From contig NZ_WTWY01000011.1 of NCBI RefSeq assembly GCF_009870825.1, positions 146,383 through 210,382 of the forward strand: 64,000 bases of DNA, written 5' to 3'. A program made the position numbers and the translations under genes. The notes below the pieces were generated by a model. It did no database searches. It was not told where the DNA came from and worked only from the letters and a program-made list of their open reading frames with translations. This stretch comes from Paenibacillus sp. USDA918EY (lineage in GTDB: Bacteria > Bacillota > Bacilli > Paenibacillales > Paenibacillaceae). Below, piece after piece: positions 35,998-43,745 of the stretch. Each line of letters begins with the position of its first letter. Position 1 is the first letter of the stretch.

Positions 35998-36025
35998 ACT
36001 GTATGTGGGCGGCCGGCATAGGATA
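35998..36025 (+). promoter_or_regulatory. Candidate sigma-K promoter of the small helical protein operon
   Basis: AC at 35998-35999, 17-base spacer, then GCATAGGATA giving a full CATAnnnTA at 36017-36025. The start codon is 75 bases downstream. One of the best sigma-K matches in the window. Confidence 0.6.
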
Positions 36026-36099
36026 TAACAGGCAGAAGCGGATCAGGAGGGGCGGGCCTTCGCGGCTTTTCGCGCAACATTCTACAGGAGGAGTCGACC

Positions 36100-36387
36100 A
36101 TGCAGAATAAAATTGATGAAATGTTAAGTCATATGTCTCATTCCCATCAACAGATCGCGAGAGTTCTGGATGCCGAACGGCAGACGGCCGTCCGGCTGTC
36201 CCAGATTATCCACGACCTGCCGGACGAGAATCCCGAATTTGACGGCATCAGCGGATTAATCGAGAACTCCGGGCAAATCAATAAAAGCATCATTGCCTAT
36301 CTGGGGAGTATCGCGGATCTTCAGGAAGCGCTCGCGGAGACTCTGAATCATGTCGTGAAAGAGCTGGGCAGCCATGAGGAAGAGTAA
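36100..36387 (+). CDS. Small helical protein of unknown function (95 aa)
   Basis: Not recognised. A 95-residue soluble, almost entirely helical sequence with heptad-like spacing (MSHSHQQIARVLDAERQ, INKSIIAYLGSIADLQEALAETL), no cysteine, no membrane segment. AGGAGGAG precedes ATG 36100. It is the first of three adjacent small helical genes that share HSQQ/SHQQ-x-x-ARVL and L-x-S-I-A-D elements, so they are probably ancient duplicates. A sigma-K-like promoter and the island context suggest a coat or scaffold role. Confidence 0.7.
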   Translation: MQNKIDEMLSHMSHSHQQIARVLDAERQTAVRLSQIIHDLPDENPEFDGISGLIENSGQINKSIIAYLGSIADLQEALAETLNHVVKELGSHEEE

Positions 36388-36417
36388 TTGGAGATATGAT
36401 ATGGGAGAGTGCTGCAG

Positions 36418-36756
36418 ATGAGCAGGGAACAGGCTTTTTTGCATATGCTGGACGCCGCATCCAAAATTCAGTGGAACATTGCGATGATTTTGGAGGCCAA
36501 AGCCGTCGAGGCCGAGAAAGTCCGGAACTGGGCGATCAATCATTTAACGGCCGACGCCTTCGAGACGCATGAACATCAGCTTAACGAACCGCTGCAAATC
36601 CACGGTCAAATCGTCGAACTGCTCGAAGGTTTGACCAAACTCCAAAACGGGCTTTGCAGCAACTTGAAAGCCGTTATCGTTCAGGATGAAGGAGGCCTCG
36701 GGGAAGATGACGGCATGTTCGGCTCAGGTTTCGATCTGGGAGACATGGAAAAATGA
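36418..36756 (+). CDS. Small helical protein of unknown function (112 aa)
   Basis: Not recognised. Helical, with FLHMLDAASKIQWNIAMILEAKAVEAEKVRNW and a second helix pair before an acidic glycine-rich tail (EGGLGEDDGMFGSGFDLGD). ATG 36418 follows GGGAG; an in-frame GTG at 36409 is possible. It overlaps the next gene by ATGA, indicating coupled synthesis and perhaps a complex. The acidic tail contrasts with the basic tails elsewhere in the island. Confidence 0.65.
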   Translation: MSREQAFLHMLDAASKIQWNIAMILEAKAVEAEKVRNWAINHLTADAFETHEHQLNEPLQIHGQIVELLEGLTKLQNGLCSNLKAVIVQDEGGLGEDDGMFGSGFDLGDMEK

Positions 36757-37025
36757 GTCTTTTCGTTAGAGAACAGGAAGCCAAGCTGGAGCTGATCGCC
36801 TCCATCGCGCACAGCCAGCAGGCGCTTGCCCGGATTCTCGGCAGCATCGCGGATATTTCCTCCCATTCGGAATTGTCCGCCCGAAGTTTGAGCGAAAATA
36901 TCCGTCTCCTGACGCAGCATCAAGCCGTCATGTGCGAGATGCTGCAGGGTATCACATTATGCCAACCCCGCAGCGGTACTCCTGCGCCGCCCTGGTTAAA
37001 CGCATCCCGACTGCCGCATGCATGA
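36753..37025 (+). CDS. Small helical protein of unknown function (90 aa)
   Basis: Not recognised. Residues 1-65 are helical (KLELIASIAHSQQALARILGSIADIS, SENIRLLTQHQAVMCEMLQGI), similar in pattern to the 95-residue protein two genes upstream. The last ~20 residues are proline/serine-rich. ATG 36753 overlaps the previous stop. A ribosome site and start for the polybasic protein follow 27 bases after its stop. Confidence 0.65.
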   Translation: MSLFVREQEAKLELIASIAHSQQALARILGSIADISSHSELSARSLSENIRLLTQHQAVMCEMLQGITLCQPRSGTPAPPWLNASRLPHA

Positions 37026-37052
37026 TGACCGAACGAACAGGAGGAATAACGG

Positions 37053-37421
37053 ATGAAGACCAAGAAACGTGTTTCCCGGTCGGCAACATCCGGCACCCGG
37101 AGGCGAAAGCTTCGGATTGCCCGGAAGACCCGAGTGAAAAAAACGAGAAAGTTGCGTTCGAACAAAACAAGGCCGCGCCGTCTTGCCAAAGGCAGAAAAA
37201 GACGGCCTTCACGGCTTGGGGCCGTTCGCAGGAAGCGCAAGCGCCAGTGGGTTCAGCCCGTTCTTCCGGCTCCGGTTGAGCAGGGCTCGCCGCCGGAAGT
37301 TCCCCAATCGCCGGATATCGCTTATAACGAGGGATACGACGAAGCGTATAATGAAGGATTTAATGCCGGGTTTGCCAAAGGTTACGAGGATGGGCATCAG
37401 CTCGCCTATCAATCGAAATGA
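37053..37421 (+). CDS. Small polybasic protein with seven-tetrad Gly/aromatic tail
   Basis: A 122-residue two-part protein. Residues 1-68 are about half Arg/Lys (runs such as TRRRKLRIARKTRVKKTRK and GRKRRPSRLG), protamine-like. After a proline-rich linker, residues ~92-120 are the clearest form of the island tag: Y-NEG, Y-DEA, Y-NEG, F-NAG, F-AKG, Y-EDG, H-QLA, then Y. Aromatic and glycine residues each recur every four positions, ideal for helix-helix packing of the G-x-x-x-G kind. It has no enzyme domain and may be the hub that tagged transferases bind. AGGAGGAATAACGG precedes ATG 37053. Confidence 0.75.
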   Translation: MKTKKRVSRSATSGTRRRKLRIARKTRVKKTRKLRSNKTRPRRLAKGRKRRPSRLGAVRRKRKRQWVQPVLPAPVEQGSPPEVPQSPDIAYNEGYDEAYNEGFNAGFAKGYEDGHQLAYQSK

Positions 37422-37801
37422 GGATTTGGCGGACATCATGAAAAAATAAATAGGCAGGGATATCGGAACAGTCAAGCCTTCGCTCCATGGACTCATGGAG
37501 TTGAAGGCTTTTATTATTTTCGGATCCGAAAAAGGAGCACCAAAGCTTCAAAACTAGCTTTCAGGAAAATGGAGGGAAGCGGGACTCGCGCCCGCAAAAC
37601 GTGATATGCGCCAATTTACCGCCCGAAAGGCAGCCGTCCATGATGCAAGTGTCTCTTCCGCATATATTTATCATTATAGATTGATATAAGCCTTCGGCAT
37701 ATGCCAAGCCGGCTTATGTCAGCTACAAAAAGGAAACATTCCGCCTGCGGGCATGCGCCGGAATATCCTAAAGAGGTTTCCTTTAAATTACGACAGGCAG
37801 G
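37422..37801. other. Intergenic region with terminator and a tRNA-like remnant
   Basis: Holds the terminator of the small-protein operon (37474-37520) and, on the minus strand at 37570-37640, a T-arm-like hairpin ending in CCA. Two near-matches to the sigma-K -10 box (CATATATTT near 37661 and CATATGCCA near 37699) precede the CgeB-like gene. No supported ORF. Confidence 0.5.
37474..37520 (+). terminator. Terminator of the small-protein operon
   Basis: AAGCCTTC-G-CTCCAT pairs with ATGGAG-TT-GAAGGCTT, with a short GGACTC loop, followed by TTATTATTTT. It lies about 50 bases after the polybasic gene. Confidence 0.85.
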
Positions 37802-38884
37802 GTGAAAGCTGTGGAAACAAAGGCACAACAAAACGAAAGCTACCGGCATGGCTACTCGGACGGCTACAGGTTCGGCGTCTGTCAAGCCGTTGAACAACGC
37901 GTGCCCCTGATGCAGCCCCATCTTCGGGATATAAAAATACTTTACGTCCCCCAAGGCTTCGAAGCCATCGACCAGGGAGTAACGGCGGCACTCCGGAGCC
38001 TGGTCAAGGAACTTATCGTCGGGGAAGCCCCCAAAATGCTGGAGCTGGCGGCCAAGGAGCGGCCCGATCTCGTGCTAGTCATGAACGGGCTGCACGTATT
38101 CCCCGGCAATCATCTGGAAGATGTGGCGAGAATTCGGGGAATGGGGATCAAAACAGCCATTTGGTTCGTGGACGATCCGTATTTTACGGAGGACACGGCG
38201 CGGATGTGCACAAGTTACGATACCGTGTTTACCCATGAACTCGGCTGCGTCCCGTTTTACCGCGGGCTCGGCGCGGCCAACGTGCATTATTTGCCCCTTG
38301 CGGTCCATACCGGCATGTTCAAACCGCAGCGTCCCGGACCAGGGCATCTGTACGACATTTGCTTTATCGGCAACGCGTTTTGGAACCGGGTCGCCATTTT
38401 CGACGAGATGGCACCATTTTTGGAAAACAAAAACGTGCTCATCGCCGGAGGGTTCTGGGAAAGGCTGCGGGAAACTCGGATACTCGGACGTTTCCTGCAC
38501 ATCGGTTTCATTCCCCCGGAAGAAACCGTGAATTATTACAACGGGGCGAAAATCGTCATCAATATCCACCGCCCGGATGAGTATGGGCAGGATAACCGGA
38601 ACAGCCACGGCATCCGCGCCAAATCCATCAATCCGCGCACGTACGAAATCAGCGCCTGCGGCACGCTGCAAATTACGGACATCCGCGAAGATACGCATTC
38701 GCAATACCGTCCGGGGTACGACATTGAAACCTTCGGCTCGGTCCAAGAGCTGCAGGATAAAATCGCCTATTACCTGGAGCATGATGACGAACGTTTGAAG
38801 CTGGCATGGCGCGGATTATGGACGACGCGCAAGGAGCATTCCTTCGTCTCGAGACTAAACACGATGCTGGATCTAATTCCATGA
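37802..38884 (+). CDS. CgeB-like glycosyltransferase with N-terminal tag (copy 1)
   Basis: A 360-residue protein of the CgeB/spore maturation family. The tag ESYRHGYSDGYRFG is at residues ~13-26. The N-terminal domain (DUF3880-like) has DLVLVMNGLHVFP and TAIWFVDDPYFTED; the C-terminal transferase domain has DICFIGNAFWNRV, NYYNGAKIVINIHRPDE and NPRTYEISACGTLQITD. In Bacillus subtilis, CgeB helps glycosylate the spore crust and is made late under sigma-K/GerE control. Start is GTG 37802, or GTG 37811, which is better spaced from CAGGG. Confidence 0.87.
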   Translation: MKAVETKAQQNESYRHGYSDGYRFGVCQAVEQRVPLMQPHLRDIKILYVPQGFEAIDQGVTAALRSLVKELIVGEAPKMLELAAKERPDLVLVMNGLHVFPGNHLEDVARIRGMGIKTAIWFVDDPYFTEDTARMCTSYDTVFTHELGCVPFYRGLGAANVHYLPLAVHTGMFKPQRPGPGHLYDICFIGNAFWNRVAIFDEMAPFLENKNVLIAGGFWERLRETRILGRFLHIGFIPPEETVNYYNGAKIVINIHRPDEYGQDNRNSHGIRAKSINPRTYEISACGTLQITDIREDTHSQYRPGYDIETFGSVQELQDKIAYYLEHDDERLKLAWRGLWTTRKEHSFVSRLNTMLDLIP

Positions 38885-38968
38885 AGATTTTCGGGAAATC
38901 CAAGGCATCGGGTACGAAAAGTTATTCGTCTTAAAATCCAAAAATATAAAAGAGGAGCGGGCTGCTAC

Positions 38969-40102
38969 ATGTCAATCATTAAACATCCAAAAGCTCATCA
39001 CTACCAACCAAGTCCGGCCGAGGAAGCGCGGGCACGCGGGCGCGAAGCCGGATATCGGGGAGGGTATGAGGAAGGGTATTTGAAAGGACGCGCCGACTAT
39101 ATCGTCAAAAGCCATGCGGAATCGTTCCCCTTCCGGCAGCTTCATGTGCTGTATGTCGCTTCAGGGAAGGGATTCCCGTATTCCCCGATGGATGAGGCCA
39201 TTTCGGAGACGCTGCGCAGCATGGTTGCCCAGCTGACGGTCATTGAACCCGGGCAGCCGATCAACGAAGTCGCCTACCAAGTGATGCCGGACCTTGTGCT
39301 CGTGCTGGACGGCATGTTCGTTCCAAACGAGCAGCTGGACGATATTCGACGGCAGGGGATCAAAACCGCCGTTTGGCTGACGGATGACCCGTATTACACG
39401 GATATGACGACGGAGAACGTCGGCCATTACGATTATGTATTCACGCTGGAATCCAACTGCATTCCGTATTACCAACAACTTGGCTGCCGGCAGGTCCATC
39501 ATTTGCCCTTTGCGGCGTTTCCGGAGTATTTCAAGCCATCCAAAACGCCGGCGGCTCAGCGCAGGGATGTGAGCTTTATCGGATCGGCTTACTGGAACCG
39601 GGTCGAATACCTGAGTCCGATCATGGACCGGCTCATGCAGCACAACACGATGATCAACGGAATTTGGTGGGACCGCCTGCCGAATTATGCCGCATACCAG
39701 GATCGGATCGAAGTCAACAAATGGATGGGACCCGTGGAAACGGCGGAAGCCTACAACGGCTCGAAAATCGTTATCAATCTTCACCGTTCCCACGAAGACG
39801 ATTCCGTCAACAACAATACCGTCAAAATTCCCGCCGCATCCCCGAATCCGCGCACGTTCGAAATTTCCGCCTGCGCGACGCTTCAGCTGACCGACGCCCG
39901 AAGCGACCTTGCGAAGTTATATACGCCAGGCAAAGAAATCGAAACGTACACCTCGCCGCAAGAGCTGCTGGATAAAATCGAATATTACCTCAGCCACGAA
40001 CAAGAACGCAGGGAGATTGCCTTGAACGCCCTTGACCGCACGCTAAGGGAGCACACCTACGGCCACCGCCTGAACCAACTGCTGTCCGTCATCTTCCCGT
40101 AA
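38969..40102 (+). CDS. CgeB-like glycosyltransferase with N-terminal tag (copy 2)
   Basis: A 377-residue paralogue of the gene upstream. Tag: ARGREAGYRGGYEEGYLKGRADY at residues ~23-45. Shared blocks include TAVWLTDDPYYTD, DVSFIGSAYWNRVEY, YNGSKIVINLHRSHED and NPRTFEISACATLQLTD. The N-glycine/tyrosine tag is stronger than in copy 1. AGAGGAG precedes ATG 38969. Two diverged CgeB-like enzymes side by side suggest successive steps on the same glycan or two acceptors. Confidence 0.87.
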   Translation: MSIIKHPKAHHYQPSPAEEARARGREAGYRGGYEEGYLKGRADYIVKSHAESFPFRQLHVLYVASGKGFPYSPMDEAISETLRSMVAQLTVIEPGQPINEVAYQVMPDLVLVLDGMFVPNEQLDDIRRQGIKTAVWLTDDPYYTDMTTENVGHYDYVFTLESNCIPYYQQLGCRQVHHLPFAAFPEYFKPSKTPAAQRRDVSFIGSAYWNRVEYLSPIMDRLMQHNTMINGIWWDRLPNYAAYQDRIEVNKWMGPVETAEAYNGSKIVINLHRSHEDDSVNNNTVKIPAASPNPRTFEISACATLQLTDARSDLAKLYTPGKEIETYTSPQELLDKIEYYLSHEQERREIALNALDRTLREHTYGHRLNQLLSVIFP

Positions 40103-40243
40103 GAAAGGTTCCTTTGACATTTGGACATCTGGAGGGGAACATATGTCGTGCCGGTACAGATTCACTTCTAATATATTGTATTACTTGGGTGAAAGGAGGT
40201 GCGAATCGTACCCTGTGCTTTTAGCCAGTGGTCCTCATTTTCC

Positions 40244-41665
40244 ATGAATACGTACAAACCTAAGATCATGTTGTTCTCCCATGTCTGCAATACCGGAAGC
40301 ATCACGGGGGCCGAGAAGCTCCTGCTGTTGTTTTGCCTTCAGATCACGCCTTATTTCGAATGTATCCTGGTCGCCCCGCAGGAAGGCAAACTGACTGCCT
40401 CGGCCCGAAAACAAGGCATGAAGGTACGAATCCAATCCTACCCCCTGCTGTTTGGGATGTATCAGCCCGGTGAGCAGCTGGAGCAAGAGGCGGAGGCTCT
40501 CCGCCATCACGCCGATTTTGGAGCGGTCGTACGCTGTATCGCCGAAACGGCCCCGGATATCGTGCTGGCGAACACGATCGTAAACGTCATGCCCGCCATT
40601 GCGGCCAAATTGCTGGGCATACCCGTTTTATGGAAGATCACCGAAACGATGCAAACAACCGCCCATACGTCTGCCGCAATTGCGGTGGTGGAGAAGTACA
40701 GCGACTGCCTGATCGCCATTTCGGAGGTGTCGGCCCGCGTCTTCCGCGGGGCTGTCTCCCGGCCGATCACGCTGCTGCCCCCGTCTTCGGACGATGAGCT
40801 TCTTCAACCTTCGCAAAAGCTCATCCGGAACGGATACCGCAAAATACTCCGCCTTAAGGATTCCCATGTATGTATTGGCTACATTTCTTCCTTTATCCAT
40901 CCCGAAAAGGGGCTGCTCGAATTCATCCGCATGGCGGCGATCCTGGCCGCCTCCTTCCCGAACTGCCGTTTCGTCATGATCGGCAAACCTTCCGACCAGT
41001 CTTATTACGACCGCTGCGTCGATGAGGTCAACGCTTCCGGCCACCGAAACTCTTTCCGTTTCATTCCTTTTGTGGAATCGGTGCAATCGGCTTACAGCGC
41101 AATGGATATCCTTGTCGTTCCAAGCATGGTGCAGGAAGGGTTCGGCATGACGGCGCTTGAAGGCATGCTTTGCGGCAAGCCGGTCGTCGCCTTCGATTCC
41201 GGCGGTCTCGGCGAGTTGATGAACAATACGGGGAACGCCAGTTTCACGGTTCCGACGGGCGACTACGCAGCGCTTGCGGCTAAAGTATCCGAACTTTTGA
41301 ATCATCCGGAGCTTCTGCAATATACGGGCAGCATGAACGCAAGCGCGGCAAGGAACGCATACGGATTGGAAGCCTACCGCCAGCGTATTCACGTCTTTGT
41401 CCAGGGCCTGCAGCACGGCTGTCCCGACTGGATGAGCGGGGCCATTTCCCAAAGGGTGGCCGCCTCCGGGGTCCCGCAGATCGATCCCGCGATCCACCCG
41501 GAAAATTCGAAACCCGCGCGCAAAAAAAGGCCGGTTAGACGAAGAAAGCAACAACGCAGAAGAGCGGGAAGACCGGCAGCCACGGTCCGACGCCGCCGAT
41601 TGATAAGAAAGGCAGGAGCAGGCAAGCGTTCCAAACGTCGCTCCCAATCCATTAAACGAAAGTAG
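40244..41665 (+). CDS. Glycosyltransferase family 4 with polybasic C-terminus
   Basis: A ~473-residue GT-B transferase. N-terminal FSHVCNTGSITGAEKLLL is the acceptor glycine loop; C-terminal domain has GYISSFIHPEKGLLEF, VVPSMVQEGFGMTALEGMLCGKPVVAF with the E-x7-E pair. The last ~55 residues are almost all Lys/Arg (KKRPVRRRKQQRRRAGR and similar). Start is uncertain: a perfect AAAGGAGGTG at 40192-40201 has an in-frame GTG at 40199 overlapping it and the first ATG 44 bases away at 40244. It is followed 12 bases later by the UDP-sugar epimerase gene. Confidence 0.83.
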   Translation: MNTYKPKIMLFSHVCNTGSITGAEKLLLLFCLQITPYFECILVAPQEGKLTASARKQGMKVRIQSYPLLFGMYQPGEQLEQEAEALRHHADFGAVVRCIAETAPDIVLANTIVNVMPAIAAKLLGIPVLWKITETMQTTAHTSAAIAVVEKYSDCLIAISEVSARVFRGAVSRPITLLPPSSDDELLQPSQKLIRNGYRKILRLKDSHVCIGYISSFIHPEKGLLEFIRMAAILAASFPNCRFVMIGKPSDQSYYDRCVDEVNASGHRNSFRFIPFVESVQSAYSAMDILVVPSMVQEGFGMTALEGMLCGKPVVAFDSGGLGELMNNTGNASFTVPTGDYAALAAKVSELLNHPELLQYTGSMNASAARNAYGLEAYRQRIHVFVQGLQHGCPDWMSGAISQRVAASGVPQIDPAIHPENSKPARKKRPVRRRKQQRRRAGRPAATVRRRRLIRKAGAGKRSKRRSQSIKRK

Positions 41666-41677
41666 GAGACGGACGCT

Positions 41678-42769
41678 ATGAGAATCATGACGATTTTGGG
41701 CACAAGGCCCGAAATTATCCGGCTCAGCCTCATCCTTCCCAAGCTGGACCGGTATGCGTCGCGGCATGTGCTGGTGCATACCGGGCAAAATTTTGCAGAA
41801 AGGCTGAGCGGTATTTTTTTTAAGCAGATGGGCTTGCGCTCACCCGATTACGTTTTGCAGGACTCGGCCGCTTCGCTGGGTGAACAGCTATCGTCGATGT
41901 TCCTTCAAATGGAGCGGATTTTGGAAAAGGAAAAACCCGATAAAATACTGCTGCTCGGCGATACCAACAGCGCGCTTTGCGCGGTGCTTGCCGAAAGGCT
42001 CGGATATCCCGTGGTCCATATGGAAGCAGGCAACCGTTGCTTTGATCTGAGTGTGCCCGAAGAGAAAAACCGGCGTGTCATCGATGCGATCTCTTCGATC
42101 AATATGCCGTATACGGAGCAAAGCAAAAAGCATTTGCTTGCCGAGGGCTTCCCCAGCGCGCGTATCGTGCTGACGGGAAATCCGATTTACGAAGTGATGA
42201 AGCATTACGAAGATTCGATTGAAGCAAGCGACATTTTGAACAGCCTCTCCCTAAAGCCGAAGGAGTATTTTCTGGTCACGGCACACCGCGCCGAAAACGT
42301 GGATCATCCGGAACGGCTGCAGCAGATCGTCAAGGGACTGAACAAAATCGCCGAAACCTACGGGCGCCGGCTGATCTGCAGCATTCATCCACGAACGGCT
42401 TCCCGCATTGCGGGGCTGAACGATATGGCGAACCACCCGCTGGTGGAATTTCACCAGCCGTTCGGATTTTTCGATTTCGTCAAGCTGGAACGGTACGCCT
42501 GCTGCGCATTAACGGACAGCGGAACGGTTCAGGAAGAATGCTGCATCATGCAGGTTCCGACCGTAACGATGCGGCATACGACGGAACGCCCGGAAACCGT
42601 GGATTGCGGCAGCAACATCGTATCCGGCCTGGAAGCCGGCCAGATCGCTCGTGCGGCGGACCTGATGATCAGCTTGAACCGGGAATGGGTTTGCCCCGAA
42701 GGGTATTTGGCGGCAAACGTCTCGGATAAGGTAGTTAAATTTCTGCTTGGAGGGAAAGTGCATGTTTGA
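41678..42769 (+). CDS. wecB: UDP-HexNAc 2-epimerase, CapG/WbjD-like (non-hydrolysing)
   Basis: A 363-residue epimerase of the WecB fold: GTRPEIIRL, VHTGQNF, GDTNSALCA, HMEAGNRCFDLSVPEEKNRR, and ALTDSGTVQEE. HMEAGNRCFD is characteristic of the CapG/WbjD branch, which makes the last C2 epimerisation in UDP-N-acetyl-L-fucosamine (or L-quinovosamine) synthesis, rather than making UDP-ManNAc. The next two genes supply the preceding steps. RBS TAGGAG; its 3' end overlaps the CapE-like gene by eight bases. Confidence 0.85.
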   Translation: MRIMTILGTRPEIIRLSLILPKLDRYASRHVLVHTGQNFAERLSGIFFKQMGLRSPDYVLQDSAASLGEQLSSMFLQMERILEKEKPDKILLLGDTNSALCAVLAERLGYPVVHMEAGNRCFDLSVPEEKNRRVIDAISSINMPYTEQSKKHLLAEGFPSARIVLTGNPIYEVMKHYEDSIEASDILNSLSLKPKEYFLVTAHRAENVDHPERLQQIVKGLNKIAETYGRRLICSIHPRTASRIAGLNDMANHPLVEFHQPFGFFDFVKLERYACCALTDSGTVQEECCIMQVPTVTMRHTTERPETVDCGSNIVSGLEAGQIARAADLMISLNREWVCPEGYLAANVSDKVVKFLLGGKVHV

Positions 42770-43745
42770 AAATAAACGAATTTTGGTGACTGGGGGGACA
42801 GGATCCTGGGGGTATGAACTGGTTGCCCAACTGCTGAAGAAAGGTCCCGGGGAGGTGATCGTGTTCTCCCGCAACGAGTCCTCGCAAGTGGCGATGAGCC
42901 GGACGTTCGAAGATAAGCGGCTGAGCTTCCGGATCGGGGACATCCGCGACAAGGAGGCGCTAACCGCCGTTTGCCATGGCGTAGACTACGTGTTCCATCT
43001 CGCTGCGTTGAAGCATGTACCGGTGTGCGAGGATCAGCCGTACGAAGCGCTCAAAACCAACGTCATCGGCACCCAAAACGTGATTGAGGCATCGATCGAC
43101 AACAAGGTGAAAAAGGTATTTTACATTTCGACCGACAAGGCGGCCAATCCTTCGAATTTTTACGGCATGACGAAAGCCATCGGCGAAAAGCTGATCGTAT
43201 ACGCCAATTTGCTGAACAGCGACACCCGCTTTGTCACGGTTCGCGGCGGCAACGTGCTTGGGACGAACGGCTCCGTGGTGCATGTGTTTAAGGACCAGAT
43301 TCGAAACAAGGGCCAGGTGCTCATTACGGACATGGAAATGACGCGGTTTTTCCTGACGCTGCGGGACGCGATCAAGCTGCTGTTCAAAGCCGCCGAGGAA
43401 AGCCATGGCGGGGAAATCTTCGTCATGACGATGCCTGCATGCAGAATCGTGGACTTGGCGGAAGTGCTGATCGAGGCCTCCGGCAAGAAAAACGTCGGCA
43501 TCGTGGAATCCGGCGTCCGTCCCGGCGAGAAAATCCATGAAATTTTGATGAGCGATTATGAAAGCATGTCGACGGTGGTTTACGACGAGGAATACCTCGT
43601 TATTTTGCCGACGCTTCATATGCCCGAGCTGAAGGAGCGTTACAAGCACTGCAAGCCCGTCGAGTTCAGCAGCTTTAGCTCCAATCACCATCTGATGAAC
43701 AAAGAGGAGATCAAAAACATTCTCCGGCTTGGAGGGTTTCTGTAA
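42762..43745 (+). CDS. UDP-GlcNAc 4,6-dehydratase (inverting), CapE/WbjB-like
   Basis: A 327-residue extended SDR that removes water from UDP-GlcNAc and inverts C5, opening the L-sugar branch. RILVTGGTGSWGYE is the NAD(P) loop; HLAALKHVP, ISTDKAANPSNFYGMTKA and GEKLIVY carry the CapE/FlaA1-type active site (STDKA, Y/M-x-x-x-K). ATG 42762 follows GGAGGGAAAGTGC. It overlaps the epimerase gene and its stop overlaps the next start (TAATG). Confidence 0.87.
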   Translation: MFENKRILVTGGTGSWGYELVAQLLKKGPGEVIVFSRNESSQVAMSRTFEDKRLSFRIGDIRDKEALTAVCHGVDYVFHLAALKHVPVCEDQPYEALKTNVIGTQNVIEASIDNKVKKVFYISTDKAANPSNFYGMTKAIGEKLIVYANLLNSDTRFVTVRGGNVLGTNGSVVHVFKDQIRNKGQVLITDMEMTRFFLTLRDAIKLLFKAAEESHGGEIFVMTMPACRIVDLAEVLIEASGKKNVGIVESGVRPGEKIHEILMSDYESMSTVVYDEEYLVILPTLHMPELKERYKHCKPVEFSSFSSNHHLMNKEEIKNILRLGGFL

